Shown here piece by piece: positions 48,496 to 57,656 of a stretch of DNA of 64,000 nucleotides (positions are counted from its first letter, which is position 1; each line of letters begins with the position of its first letter). The position numbers were made by a program, and so were the translations under genes. Source of the stretch: Mycobacterium sp. SM1 (lineage in GTDB: Bacteria; Actinomycetota; Actinomycetes; Mycobacteriales; Mycobacteriaceae); contig NZ_JAFLNH010000004.1 in assembly GCF_018361265.1 (NCBI RefSeq), forward strand, positions 620,001 through 684,000, written 5' to 3'. Below the pieces are notes generated by a model. The model saw only the letters and a program-made list of their open reading frames with translations, had not been told where the DNA came from and searched no databases.

Positions 48496-49353
48496 TTAAC
48501 GCTGCCGGGCGACGATCACAGGCGTGTACACCGTCCGCAGCACCGTTGTGCAGACCGACCCGAGCAACATCCCGGTAAAGCCGCCGCGCCTGGGACCGCC
48601 CACGACCACGAGTTGGGCTGAGCCAGCATGCTCGAGGAGACGCTCGGCGGGCCGGTTGACAACGACCATGCGGTGCACGGTCACCTGCGGGTAGCGCTGC
48701 TGCCAGCCGGCCAACCGCTCGGCTAGGGTTTGCTCGGCCGCAGATTGCCGGGCCGACCACGATGTCCTGGTCAATCCGGTCCACTCCCGGTTCGCCAAGG
48801 CGGGGACTTCGGCGTCGGTCCAGGCGTACAGGGCGATCAACTCCGCGCCCCGCCGCGAAGCTTCGTCAAATGCCAGAGCGGTAACCAGCTCCGATGCCGG
48901 CGAGCCGTCGATACCGGCAAGCACCGGCCCGTGCAGCGGCAGTGACACCTCGCTGTGGATCACCGCGACCGGGCAATGGGCGTACTGCACCAGCCCGGGG
49001 ATAACGGATCCGAAAGGCACCCGTTTCACCGCTCGCTGACCGCGGCAACCCGCGACCACCATTTCGGCTTTCCTGGACAAGTCGACAAGCGCGGGAACCG
49101 GCGCCCCGGAGATCAGCTCCTCATAGATCTGCGGGCGGCTGCGCTCGTCGGTCATGCCCTCGACGAGCGCAGCCGCGTCAGCCAGAGCCTGTTTCGCCTG
49201 CCCATCCGGCTGCGGCGACGCCGCGACATACACCAGGGTGAGCGCCGCGTTGCGCAGCATCGCCTCCTGAGCGGCCCAGCGCAGTGCCGCCTCGGAATGA
49301 GAGGATCCGTCGAAGCCGACGACAATTCCCGGCTGCGCTACCCCGCTCGACAT
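48496..49353 (-). CDS. Universal stress protein, tandem USP domains (paralogue 1)
   Basis: 285 residues with two USP folds. Domain 1 (GIVVGFDGSSHSEAALRWAA) has VAGCRGQRAVKRVPFGSV as its nucleotide loop; the usual G-x2-G-x9-G(S/T) is altered (GCRGQ...PFGS). Domain 2 has VLAGIDGSPASELVTALAFD and VVVGGPRRGGFTGMLLGSV. Start at ATG 49353 (MSSGVAQPG). It is about 75% alike by eye to the next gene, so they are tandem duplicates. Similar mycobacterial proteins belong to the hypoxia DosR regulon, but no good DosR box is seen before this copy. Confidence 0.9.
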   Translation of the reverse strand: MSSGVAQPGIVVGFDGSSHSEAALRWAAQEAMLRNAALTLVYVAASPQPDGQAKQALADAAALVEGMTDERSRPQIYEELISGAPVPALVDLSRKAEMVVAGCRGQRAVKRVPFGSVIPGLVQYAHCPVAVIHSEVSLPLHGPVLAGIDGSPASELVTALAFDEASRRGAELIALYAWTDAEVPALANREWTGLTRTSWSARQSAAEQTLAERLAGWQQRYPQVTVHRMVVVNRPAERLLEHAGSAQLVVVGGPRRGGFTGMLLGSVCTTVLRTVYTPVIVARQR

Positions 49354-49534
49354 GGGCCGCCTCGTCCCTGCATAATCCGTTCCGCACCTTCGACGGTACC
49401 CCATGGCGGCTGCCGGAGAGGCGTTGGTGCGGCGCGCTAATCGCTAATAGCGCGCTGAGGGTGGGCCCAAGGCCCAACGATGACGGGCGAGGCGGATCTG
49501 GGTGCGCGGACGCCTCCGGAATCCGCCATGTGGC

Positions 49535-50455
49535 CTAACCCCGCCGGGCGACGATCACCGGCGTGTGGGCCGCGTGCACCACCGCCGTGCTGACCGACCC
49601 GAGCAGCATGCCGGCAAAGCCGCCGCGCCCGTGGCTGCCCACGACCACAAGCTGGGCCGAGTCGGCGCGCTCGAGCAGATGTTGTGCGGGCCGGTTGGGA
49701 ACGACCACGCGGTGGACGGTCACGTCGGGGTAGCGCTCCCGCCAGCCGGCCAACCGCTCGGCTAGTGTTTCCTCGGCCGCAGATTGCAGGGCCGACCACG
49801 ACGTCCTGGTCAATCCGGTCCATTCCCGGTTCGACATGTCGGGGATCTCGGCGTCGGTCCAGGCGTACAGGGCAACCAATTCCGTCCCCCGCCACGAAGC
49901 CTCATCAAACGCGATGGCGGTAGCCAGCTCCGAGGCCGGCGAGCCGTCGATCCCAACAAGCACCGGTCCGTGTGGCGGTGCGGCGGCCTCGTCGCGAATC
50001 ACCGCGACCGGGCAGTGGGCGTGATGGACCAGCCCGGTGCTCACCGAGCCCAGCAGCACGCGTTTCACGGCTCCCTGGCCGCGACTACCCACGACGACCA
50101 TGTCGGCTTTCGCGGACAAGTCGACGAGCGTGGGAACCGGCGGCTTGGAGATCAGCTCGCTGCTGATTGGGGGGCGGCTGCGCTCCTCGGTCATGTCCTC
50201 GACGATCGTCACCGCCTCGGCGAGCACCTGGCGCGCCCTACCTTCCAGCTGTTGCAGGAACTCCGCCGGAATGACGCCGCCCGGCCACTGCTTCAGCATC
50301 GGCGAGCCGGCCGGGATCGGGGCCGCGGCGTACACCAGGGTGAGCGCCGCGTTGCGCATCATCGCCTCGTTGACGGCCCAGCGCAGGGCGGCGTTGGAAT
50401 GAGGGGACCCGTCGATGCCGACGACGATTCCCGGCTGCGCTACTTCGGTGGACAT
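49535..50455 (-). CDS. Universal stress protein, tandem USP domains (paralogue 2)
   Basis: 306 residues. Domain 1 has GIVVGIDGSPHSNAALRWAV and the intact ATP-binding motif VVVGSRGQGAVKRVLLGSVS; domain 2 has VLVGIDGSPASELATAIAFD and VVVGSHGRGGFAGMLLGSVS. Compared with paralogue 1 it carries an extra segment (PAGSPMLKQWPGGVIPAEFL) in domain 1. It resembles the ATP-binding tandem USPs of mycobacteria. A DosR-like palindrome lies about 80 bp upstream (50535-50549), suggesting induction by hypoxia or nitric oxide. ATG 50455. Confidence 0.92.
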   Translation of the reverse strand: MSTEVAQPGIVVGIDGSPHSNAALRWAVNEAMMRNAALTLVYAAAPIPAGSPMLKQWPGGVIPAEFLQQLEGRARQVLAEAVTIVEDMTEERSRPPISSELISKPPVPTLVDLSAKADMVVVGSRGQGAVKRVLLGSVSTGLVHHAHCPVAVIRDEAAAPPHGPVLVGIDGSPASELATAIAFDEASWRGTELVALYAWTDAEIPDMSNREWTGLTRTSWSALQSAAEETLAERLAGWRERYPDVTVHRVVVPNRPAQHLLERADSAQLVVVGSHGRGGFAGMLLGSVSTAVVHAAHTPVIVARRG

Positions 50456-50529
50456 GTGCTGCCTCGATCCGGAAATAGTTTGGTTACGCCCGTTCGACGG
50501 TAACGACGTTAGAAGCCCGCCGACGGGTG

Positions 50530-50553
50530 GTCACGGGGCATTGGTCCCCGGCA
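50530..50553 (-). promoter_or_regulatory. Candidate DosR box upstream of universal stress protein gene
   Basis: GGGGCATTGGTCCCC (50535-50549) sits in CACGGGGCATTGGTCCCCGG. Against the 20-bp DosR consensus (TTSGGGACTWWAGTCCCSAA) it matches the S/GGG, C, WW, GT and CCCS positions, about 13 of 20. It is ~80 bp before the start of a tandem USP gene, the class most often in the DosR regulon. Manual comparison only. Confidence 0.5.
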
Positions 50554-50622
50554 TTGGTGACCAAACGACCTTCCTTCCGCTGAGCTTCCCGGGCCCGCCC
50601 GATCACTGGGCCGGCGGCGCGC

Positions 50623-52092
50623 TCACCCGGGGTAGCGCCGCGGAGTGAACACCCGGTCGACGGAATCCGCGGAGTACCACTGTGTTTGCGAGGAACCGAT
50701 GATCAGCAAGCAGCGCATGTCGACGTCGGCCGGGTCCAGGTCCGCCAACCGCACCACCGTGACCTTTTCACCGGGACCGCCTACCGAGCGGCCGATCACC
50801 ACCGGGGTGCCCGGATCGCGATGGGCCAGCAGCACCTCGCGCATCGCGGCGACCTGCCACGTGCGGGTTTTCGACGCCGGGTTGTAGATCGCCAGCACCA
50901 GATCGGCGGCGGCCGCCGCGGAAAGCCGCGCGGCGATCACCTTCCAGGGTTTGAGCCGATCCGACAACGAGAGCACCGCGTAATCGTGGCCCAGCGGGGC
51001 GCCGACCCGGCTGGCGACGGCCTGCGCGGCGGTCATCGCGGGAACCACCCGCACCTGCACGCCCGGCCATTGCTTGGCCTCCTCGAGCACCGCGGTGGCC
51101 ATCGCGAACACGCCGGGGTCGCCCGACGACACCACCGCGACCGCCCGGCCCTGCTCGGCCAGCGCGCAGGCCAGTCGGGCGCGGGCGATTTCGTCGGTGT
51201 TGTCGGAGGGGTGGCGGCGCTGAGCGTCGCGCACCGGCACGCGATCCAGGTATGGCCCGTAGCCGATCAGATCGGTGGCCGCGGCCAGCTCGCGGCGACA
51301 TTGTGGGGTCATCCAGTCGGCCCCGCCGGGTCCCAGCCCCACCACCGCGACGCCGCCCGCGGGTTCGGGCCGGCGTCCCCCGGGCAGCAGCGCCAGCGAG
51401 AAATACGGCACGTTGGTCGCATCGACCTCCGCGGCCGGCGACACCCGCTGCCCGGGCGTACTGGCCTGCTCCACATAGACCGCCTCGCCGAGGCGGCCGG
51501 ACAGCGAAAGCGCTTCCCGCACAGCAGGATAGGAGCGACCCAGCTTCAACACGACGGCGGCGTCCGTGTCGGCGAGCCGGTGGGTCAGCTCGGCGAGGCC
51601 CAACGTGCCCGGCAGCACCGACAGCACCTGGTCGCCCGCCACCAGCGGAGTCGCGATGGCCGCCGCCGCCGCGCTGACCGACGTCACGCCCGGCACGATG
51701 ACCGCGTCGAACCGCTGGGTCAGCCGCGTGTGCAAATGCATGTAGGAGCTGTAGAACAACGGGTCGCCCTCGGCGAGCAGCGCCACGTCGCGTCCGGCCT
51801 CCAGATGCGCGGCGATCCGCTCGGTGGCCTCGGCGTAGAAATCCTCCAGAGCGCCGGCGTAGCCGCCCGGATGGTCCGTCGCCTCGGTGGTGACCGGATA
51901 GATCAGGTGCTCCTCGATGTGGCCGGGCCGCAGATAGGGTGCGGCGATGGCGCGCGCGATGCTGCGGCCATGGCGGGCGCTGTGGTAGGCGACCACATCG
52001 GCGTCGCCGATCACCCGGGCGGCTTTGACCGTCACCAATTCGGGGTCGCCCGGCCCCAGCCCCACCCCAAAAAGCGTTCCCCGCTTAGTCAT
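50623..52092 (-). CDS. cobIJ: Fused precorrin-2 C20- / precorrin-3B C17-methyltransferase CobIJ
   Basis: 489 residues, two tetrapyrrole methyltransferases in one chain, as in H37Rv Rv2066. CobI part (1-~245): [40 protein letters not shown] and [20 protein letters not shown]. CobJ part (~255-489): [53 protein letters not shown] and [17 protein letters not shown] 52092 ([13 protein letters not shown]) lies within the last codons of cobH (8-bp overlap); a longer upstream frame only shadows cobH. Confidence 0.95.
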   Translation of the reverse strand: MTKRGTLFGVGLGPGDPELVTVKAARVIGDADVVAYHSARHGRSIARAIAAPYLRPGHIEEHLIYPVTTEATDHPGGYAGALEDFYAEATERIAAHLEAGRDVALLAEGDPLFYSSYMHLHTRLTQRFDAVIVPGVTSVSAAAAAIATPLVAGDQVLSVLPGTLGLAELTHRLADTDAAVVLKLGRSYPAVREALSLSGRLGEAVYVEQASTPGQRVSPAAEVDATNVPYFSLALLPGGRRPEPAGGVAVVGLGPGGADWMTPQCRRELAAATDLIGYGPYLDRVPVRDAQRRHPSDNTDEIARARLACALAEQGRAVAVVSSGDPGVFAMATAVLEEAKQWPGVQVRVVPAMTAAQAVASRVGAPLGHDYAVLSLSDRLKPWKVIAARLSAAAAADLVLAIYNPASKTRTWQVAAMREVLLAHRDPGTPVVIGRSVGGPGEKVTVVRLADLDPADVDMRCLLIIGSSQTQWYSADSVDRVFTPRRYPG

Positions 52093-52714
52093 CTGTCCCG
52101 GATGCGATCGCGTTGACGGCCGCGGCGGCCAGCGCGCTGCCGCCGCGGCGGCCCCGCACGACAAGATAGGCCATTCCGCGCGGGTGGTCGATGAGCTCCT
52201 GCTTGGCCTGCGCCGAGCCGACGAACCCGACCGGCCCGCCCAGCACCGCGACCGGCGCCGGCGCCCCCGCGTCGATGAGCTCAAGAAGCCGGAACAGCGC
52301 GGTGGGCGCGTTGCCGAGCGCCAGCACCGCGCCGGCCAGCCGGTCGGCCCACAGCTCCACGCCGGCCGCCGAGCGGGTGATGCGCCCGCGGGTGGCCAGT
52401 TCGGCAGCCCGCGAGTCGGCGACCAGCGACACCACCTCGTTGCCGGCGGGCAGCCGTTTCCTGGTGATCCCGGCGGCCACCATCGACGAGTCGCACAACA
52501 CCGGGGCCCCGCCGCGCAGCGCGGCACCGGCTATGGTGACAACGTCGTCGGTGTAGGCGATGTGCTCGGTGAGGTCGACCTGGCCGCAGGTGTGGATCAG
52601 CCGAACCACCACGCGCGCCACATCGTCTGGAAACCGCGCCAGGTCGGCTTCGGCACGGATGATCGCGAACGACCGCCGATAGATCTCGGCGGGATCGCGA
52701 ATGTAGTCGAGCAC
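52085..52714 (-). CDS. cobH: Precorrin-8X methylmutase CobH
   Basis: 209 residues. Moves a methyl group from C11 to C12 to give hydrogenobyrinate. The catalytic His is in [20 protein letters not shown]; other blocks are [20 protein letters not shown] and [20 protein letters not shown], and [20 protein letters not shown]. It starts 9 bp after cobG and overlaps cobIJ, so cobG-cobH-cobIJ form one operon on the minus strand. Confidence 0.96.
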   Translation of the reverse strand: MLDYIRDPAEIYRRSFAIIRAEADLARFPDDVARVVVRLIHTCGQVDLTEHIAYTDDVVTIAGAALRGGAPVLCDSSMVAAGITRKRLPAGNEVVSLVADSRAAELATRGRITRSAAGVELWADRLAGAVLALGNAPTALFRLLELIDAGAPAPVAVLGGPVGFVGSAQAKQELIDHPRGMAYLVVRGRRGGSALAAAAVNAIASGTDD

Positions 52715-52723
52715 CCGCTCACC

Positions 52724-53887
52724 CTACGGTTTGACCCGGGCGTGGCGCTCGGCTATACCCGGCGTCGCCGCGCACGGATCGTCCGCGTCCCGCAGCAGTC
52801 GGTATCCCTCTCCGGTGGCCACCAGCACCTGACCCACCGGCGGGCTGCCGCACGCCCGCGCGCAGCCGACGAAGTGCCGGTGGCCGGTGCTGTCGGCAGC
52901 GCGGGCGGCCGCGGCGGCGTCAGCGCGCACATCGGCCGCCGAGTAGGCGCAGCCCGGGCTGCCGGTGCACGCGCTCACCCTCAGCCAGGGGGACGTCTCG
53001 TCGACAACCAGGTCCGCCGCGCCCAGCACCCGAAGCGCCGCGCCGGCCGCGGTCTCCTCGAGGTCGCACACCAGCACCGACCGCCACGGGGTGATGACCA
53101 GTGGCGCGCCGATGCCCGCCAGGCACTCGGCCACCCGAGCGCTTAGCACCCCCAGCGGCACCGCGGCGCCCAGCGCGATGCGCCCGTCGCGCTGGGGTAG
53201 CCAGCCCACCGGCGGCCTGGTGACGGGGGTGGCCGGCGCGCCGGACTGCCCGGCATCGGGAAGCAGCGCGCCGATATCGGCCAACTCCGCTACCCGCCAA
53301 GCCGTTTTACGGACCACTAGGAATCGCGCCGCCAGCCCGGTCAGCGTCGGCACGACCTCGCCGGCCGATAGGCGCACACCGGTGTCGCGCCCGGCCAGCA
53401 GCAGCGCGACACCGTCATCGACAACCTGGACACCGACATCGGCACCCAACCCGGACACATCGGCGCGCCCGTCATCCAGGCTGAACCAGAACCGCCCCGG
53501 CAGCCGCGCGAGCGCGGGTTCGGCCTGAATCGCCTCGTCCAACTCGGTGACCCACCCCCGCACATCCGCCAGACCCCCGATCCGGCCGGACAACGGCGAC
53601 GCGACGATATTGCGAACCCGCTCATGCGTCGCCGAGGGCAACAAACCCGCCCCCGCAAGGGCGGTTGTCACGTTCGCGGGATCGCAGACACCGCGGATCT
53701 GGACATTGCCGCGTGAGGTCAGCTCGAGGCTGCCCGAGCCGAAACGGCGTGCTGCCCGGGCCAGCGCCGCGAACTGCCCGGCGCTGATCATTCCGCCGGG
53801 CAGGCGCACCCGCACCAGCGCGCCGTCGGCCGCCTGGTGCACCCGCAGCGCCCCCGGGCAGGCGTCGTGGGCCCGGCTTCTGGTCAC
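52724..53887 (-). CDS. cobG: Precorrin-3B synthase CobG
   Basis: 387 residues, a nitrite/sulfite-reductase-like oxygen-dependent monooxygenase that prepares ring contraction and marks the aerobic B12 route. An N-terminal ferredoxin-like half (CPGALRVHQAADGALVRVRL, FGSGSLELTSRGNVQIRGV) and the C-terminal 4Fe-4S ligand set VSACTGSPGCAYS...GCARACGSP are present. GTG 53887 (VTRSRAHDACPG) is chosen since the frame further upstream opposes cobN. It is divergent from cobN with 54 bp between starts, implying a shared control region. Confidence 0.93.
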   Translation of the reverse strand: MTRSRAHDACPGALRVHQAADGALVRVRLPGGMISAGQFAALARAARRFGSGSLELTSRGNVQIRGVCDPANVTTALAGAGLLPSATHERVRNIVASPLSGRIGGLADVRGWVTELDEAIQAEPALARLPGRFWFSLDDGRADVSGLGADVGVQVVDDGVALLLAGRDTGVRLSAGEVVPTLTGLAARFLVVRKTAWRVAELADIGALLPDAGQSGAPATPVTRPPVGWLPQRDGRIALGAAVPLGVLSARVAECLAGIGAPLVITPWRSVLVCDLEETAAGAALRVLGAADLVVDETSPWLRVSACTGSPGCAYSAADVRADAAAAARAADSTGHRHFVGCARACGSPPVGQVLVATGEGYRLLRDADDPCAATPGIAERHARVKP

Positions 53888-53941
53888 CCCTTTACCGTAA
53901 CCGGTCCTGCCCGGCTGAATCGCGTGCGGTACGAATGGGGG

Positions 53942-56900
53942 GTGCCCGAGCCGACCGTAGTGCTGCTCTCGACGTCTGACACCGATCTGATCACCGCCCG
54001 CGCCAGCGGCGCGAACTACCGGTGGGCCAACCCGTCCCGGCTGCCCGACGCCGAGCTCTCCGGGCTCCTCGGGGGTGCCGACGTGGTTGTGGTGCGGGTT
54101 CTCGGTGGCTATCGCGCCTGGCAGGGCGGCATCGACGCGGTTTTGGCCAGCGGAGTTCCCGCGGTGGTGGTCAGCGGCGAACAATCCCCCGACGCCGATC
54201 TCACCGCGCGCTCGACCGTGCCCGCCGGGATCGTGTTGCAAGCTCACGCGTACCTCGCCCAGGGCGGTGTGGCCAACCTGCGCCAGCTGCATGCTTTCCT
54301 GTGTGACACCGTGCTGATGACCGGCATCGGCTTCAGCCCGCCGGTGAGCATGCCCACCTGGGGAGTGCTGCCGCGCGCCGCGGCGCCCAGCACCGGCCCG
54401 GTGATCGCGGTGCTGTATTACCGCGCCCAGCAGGTGGCCGGCAACACCGCGTACGTCGAGGCGCTGTGCGGTGCGATCGTGGCGGCCGGCGGGCGCGCCT
54501 TGCCGGTGTATTGCGCGTCGCTGCGCACGGCCGAGCCCGAGCTGCTGGCTACCCTGCGGCAGGCCGATGCACTGGTGGTTACCGTGCTGGCGGCCGGCGG
54601 GGTCAACCCGGCGGTGGCCAGCGGTGGTGGCGAGGACGACAGCTGGAATGTCGAACACCTTGCGGCCCTCGATATCCCGACCTTGCAGGGACTATGCCTG
54701 ACCAGCTCGCGGCAGCACTGGCAAGACGCCCGCGACGGACTCGGCCCGCTGGATGTCGCCAGCCAGGTCGCGGTGCCCGAGTTCGACGGGCGCATCATCA
54801 CGGTTCCGTTCTCGTTCAAAGAAATCGACGACGAAGGCCTGATCTCATATGTCCCCGACCCGGAACGCTGCGCCCGAGTCGCGGGCCTGGCGGTTCGATA
54901 CGCGCGGCTGCGCCACATCGCCGCCGCCGACAAGCGGATCGCGATCGTCTTGTCCGCCTACCCCACCAAACACGGCCGCATCGGCAACGCCGTCGGCCTG
55001 GACACGCCAGCCAGCGTCGTCAAGCTGCTGCGGGTGATGCGCGAGCACGGCTACCAGATCGGTGATATTCCCGGTGTCGACGCCCAGGACGGTGACGCGC
55101 TGATGCGGGCGCTCATCGAACGCGGTGGCCAGGACCCTGATTGGCTCACCGCCGGACAGCTGACCGCTAACCCGATTCGGGTGTCCGCCAAGGACTATTG
55201 TGCCTGGTTCGCCACCCTGCCCGCAGCGCTGGCGGACGCGGTGCAGGCGCACTGGGGACCCCCGCCCGGGGACCTGTTTGTCGACCGCACCAACGATCCC
55301 GATGGCGAACTCGTCATCGCCGCTTTGCAAGCCGGCAACATTGTGCTGATGATCCAGCCGCCGCGGGGTTTCGGCGAAAACCCGGTGGCGATCTACCATG
55401 ACCCGGATCTGCCGCCGAGCCATCACTACCTGGCTGCGTACCGCTGGCTGGATGCCAGCTTCCCCAACAGTTTTCACGCCGACGCCGTCGTGCACCTGGG
55501 CAAGCACGGCAACCTGGAGTGGCTGCCCGGGAAAACCTTGGGCCTCTCAGCGGCGTGCGCGCCCGACGCCGCGCTGGGTGACCTCCCGGTGATCTACCCC
55601 TTTTTGGTCAACGACCCCGGCGAGGGCACCCAAGCCAAGCGGCGCGCGCACGCCGTGCTGGTCGATCACCTCATCCCGCCGATGGCGCGCGCCGAAACCT
55701 ACGGCGACCTAGCCCGTTTGGAGCAGCTGTTAGACGAGCATGCCGCCATCGCCGCACTGGACCCCGCCAAACTGCCCGCGGTGCGCCAGCAGATCTGGAC
55801 GCTGCTGCGGGCCGCCAAGATGGACCACGACCTGGGGTTGACCGAACGCCCGGACGACGACTCGTTCGATGACATGCTGCTGCGAGTCGACGGCTGGCTC
55901 TGCGAGATCAAAGACGCCCAGATCCGTGACGGATTGCACATTCTCGGACACAAGCCGACGGGAGACGCCGAACTCGACCTGGTGCTGGCAATTCTGCGGG
56001 CCCGCCAGCTCTTCGGCGGCCGGGTGTCGCTTCCCGGCCTGCGTCAGGCATTGGGGCTGGCCGAGGACGGCAGCGATACCAAGGCCTCGGTGGATCATGC
56101 CGAGGCTCAAGCACGGGAACTGGTTGCCGCGCTGCAGGACACCGGCTGGAACCCGGAGGCCGCCGAGCGGCTCACCGCCGACCCCGGCGTCGCGGCGGTG
56201 CTGCGGTTCGCCGCCGCCGAGGTGGTGCCCCGGCTGGCCGGCGCGGCCGCCGAGATCGACGAAGTGCTGAACGCCCTGGACGGCCGGTTCATCAAGGCTG
56301 GCCCCTCGGGTTCGCCGCTGCGCGGCATGGTCAACGTGCTGCCCACCGGCCGCAACTTCTACTCCGTGGATCCCAAGGCAGTGCCATCGTACCTGGCCTG
56401 GGAAACCGGTGTGGCGCTGGCAGATTCGCTACTGCAACGCTACCGCGGCGATTACGGGCGCTGGCCGCGCGCGGTCGGCCTGTCGCTATGGGGCACCTCC
56501 GCGATGCGCACCGGCGGGGATGACATCGCCGAAGTGCTTGCGCTGCTGGGTGCTCGCCCGGTCTGGGACGACGCGTCGCGACGGGTAATCGGGCTGACCC
56601 CCGTCCCGCTGGGCGAGCTGGGGCGTCCCCGGATCGACGTGACGGTGCGGATCTCGGGGTTTTTCCGGGACGCGTTCCCGCACGTGGTGACGCTGCTCGA
56701 CGATGCCGTGCGCCTGGTGGCCGGTCTCGACGAGCCGGCCGAGGATAACTATGTGCGCGCACATGCTGAAGCCGACTATGCCGAGCATGCCGATCAACGC
56801 CGCGCCACGACAAGGATTTTCGGGTCCAAGCCGGGAACCTACGGGGCGGGACTGCTGCCGTTGATCGATAGCCGAGCCTGGCGCGATGACGCCGACCTGG

Positions 56901-57526
56901 CGCAGGTGTATACCACCTGGGGCGGTTACGCTTACGGACGTGGCCTGGAGGGGTGTGCGGCCACCGACGACATGACCCGGCAGTATCAGCGCATCGTGGT
57001 CGCGGCCAAAAACACCGACACCCGCGAGCACGACATCGCCGACTCCGACGATTACTTCCAATACCACGGCGGCATGGTGGCTGCCGTGCGGGCCCTGACC
57101 GGCCGCGCGCCCGCGGCCTATATCGGTGACAGCACCCGGCCCGAGGCCGTCCGCACCCGCACGTTATCGGAAGAGGTCGCCCGGGTCTTTCGCGCCCGCG
57201 TCGTCAACCCCCGCTGGATGAGCGCGATGCGCCGTCACGGCTACAAGGGCGCCTTCGAGATGGCGGCGACGGTGGATTACCTGTTCGGATATGACGCCAC
57301 CGCCGCGGTGATGGCCGACTGGATGTATGAACAGCTCACCGAGGCCTACGTGCTGGACGCGCAGAACCGCAAATTCCTGGCCGAGTCCAACCCCTGGGCC
57401 CTGCACGGGATGGCCGAGCGGCTGCTCGAAGCCGTCCACCGGGGACTGTGGTCCGCCCCGCGTCCGGACACCCTCGACAGGCTGCGCCAGGTGCTTTTGG
57501 AAACCGAGGGCGACCTGGAGGGCTGA
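53942..57526 (+). CDS. cobN: Cobaltochelatase large subunit CobN
   Basis: 1194 residues, exactly the H37Rv size. With CobS and CobT (not in this window) it inserts cobalt into hydrogenobyrinate a,c-diamide using ATP. Blocks: VPEPTVVLLSTSDTDLITAR, GGYRAWQGG, FSFKEIDDEGLISYV, YPTKHGRIGNAVGLDTPAS, HLGKHGNLEWLPGKTLGLSA, FLVNDPGEGTQAKRRAHAVL, VDPKAVPSYLAWETGVALAD, FGSKPGTYGAGLLPLIDSRA and DDYFQYHGGMVAAVRALTG. The start is GTG 53942. Confidence 0.97.
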   Translation: MPEPTVVLLSTSDTDLITARASGANYRWANPSRLPDAELSGLLGGADVVVVRVLGGYRAWQGGIDAVLASGVPAVVVSGEQSPDADLTARSTVPAGIVLQAHAYLAQGGVANLRQLHAFLCDTVLMTGIGFSPPVSMPTWGVLPRAAAPSTGPVIAVLYYRAQQVAGNTAYVEALCGAIVAAGGRALPVYCASLRTAEPELLATLRQADALVVTVLAAGGVNPAVASGGGEDDSWNVEHLAALDIPTLQGLCLTSSRQHWQDARDGLGPLDVASQVAVPEFDGRIITVPFSFKEIDDEGLISYVPDPERCARVAGLAVRYARLRHIAAADKRIAIVLSAYPTKHGRIGNAVGLDTPASVVKLLRVMREHGYQIGDIPGVDAQDGDALMRALIERGGQDPDWLTAGQLTANPIRVSAKDYCAWFATLPAALADAVQAHWGPPPGDLFVDRTNDPDGELVIAALQAGNIVLMIQPPRGFGENPVAIYHDPDLPPSHHYLAAYRWLDASFPNSFHADAVVHLGKHGNLEWLPGKTLGLSAACAPDAALGDLPVIYPFLVNDPGEGTQAKRRAHAVLVDHLIPPMARAETYGDLARLEQLLDEHAAIAALDPAKLPAVRQQIWTLLRAAKMDHDLGLTERPDDDSFDDMLLRVDGWLCEIKDAQIRDGLHILGHKPTGDAELDLVLAILRARQLFGGRVSLPGLRQALGLAEDGSDTKASVDHAEAQARELVAALQDTGWNPEAAERLTADPGVAAVLRFAAAEVVPRLAGAAAEIDEVLNALDGRFIKAGPSGSPLRGMVNVLPTGRNFYSVDPKAVPSYLAWETGVALADSLLQRYRGDYGRWPRAVGLSLWGTSAMRTGGDDIAEVLALLGARPVWDDASRRVIGLTPVPLGELGRPRIDVTVRISGFFRDAFPHVVTLLDDAVRLVAGLDEPAEDNYVRAHAEADYAEHADQRRATTRIFGSKPGTYGAGLLPLIDSRAWRDDADLAQVYTTWGGYAYGRGLEGCAATDDMTRQYQRIVVAAKNTDTREHDIADSDDYFQYHGGMVAAVRALTGRAPAAYIGDSTRPEAVRTRTLSEEVARVFRARVVNPRWMSAMRRHGYKGAFEMAATVDYLFGYDATAAVMADWMYEQLTEAYVLDAQNRKFLAESNPWALHGMAERLLEAVHRGLWSAPRPDTLDRLRQVLLETEGDLEG

Positions 57527-57580
57527 CGCCTGGGCGCACCCGTGAGCGGCCCGCCGAGTCCGCGCTGGGATATGGCGTTA

Positions 57581-57619
57581 GGCATGGGGTTTAGGCATGG
57601 GGTTTGGGCATGGGGTTTG
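57581..57619 (+). repeat. Three tandem 13-bp repeats downstream of cobN
   Basis: GGCATGGGGTTTA/G occurs at 57581-57593, 57594-57606 and 57607-57619, differing only in the last base. It fills part of the 130-bp gap between convergent cobN and the dienelactone hydrolase gene. No function is evident; it is a possible variable-number marker. Confidence 0.85.
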
Positions 57620-57656
57620 GGTGCCCCCGAAAATCGTGCGTTGGGCTACGCCCGCG

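Noticed and set aside
49430-49530. DosR box upstream of the first universal stress gene (GGGCCCAAGGCCC)
   Set aside because: The palindrome is one base short of DosR spacing and lacks the key positions; too weak.
50623-52527. Upstream extension of cobIJ to 634 residues
   Set aside because: The extra ~145 residues are an off-frame reading of cobH; the family start is [13 protein letters not shown] at 52092.
52724-54658. Upstream extension of cobG to 644 residues
   Set aside because: The extra N-terminus is antisense to cobN and has shadow composition; CobG homology begins near 53887.
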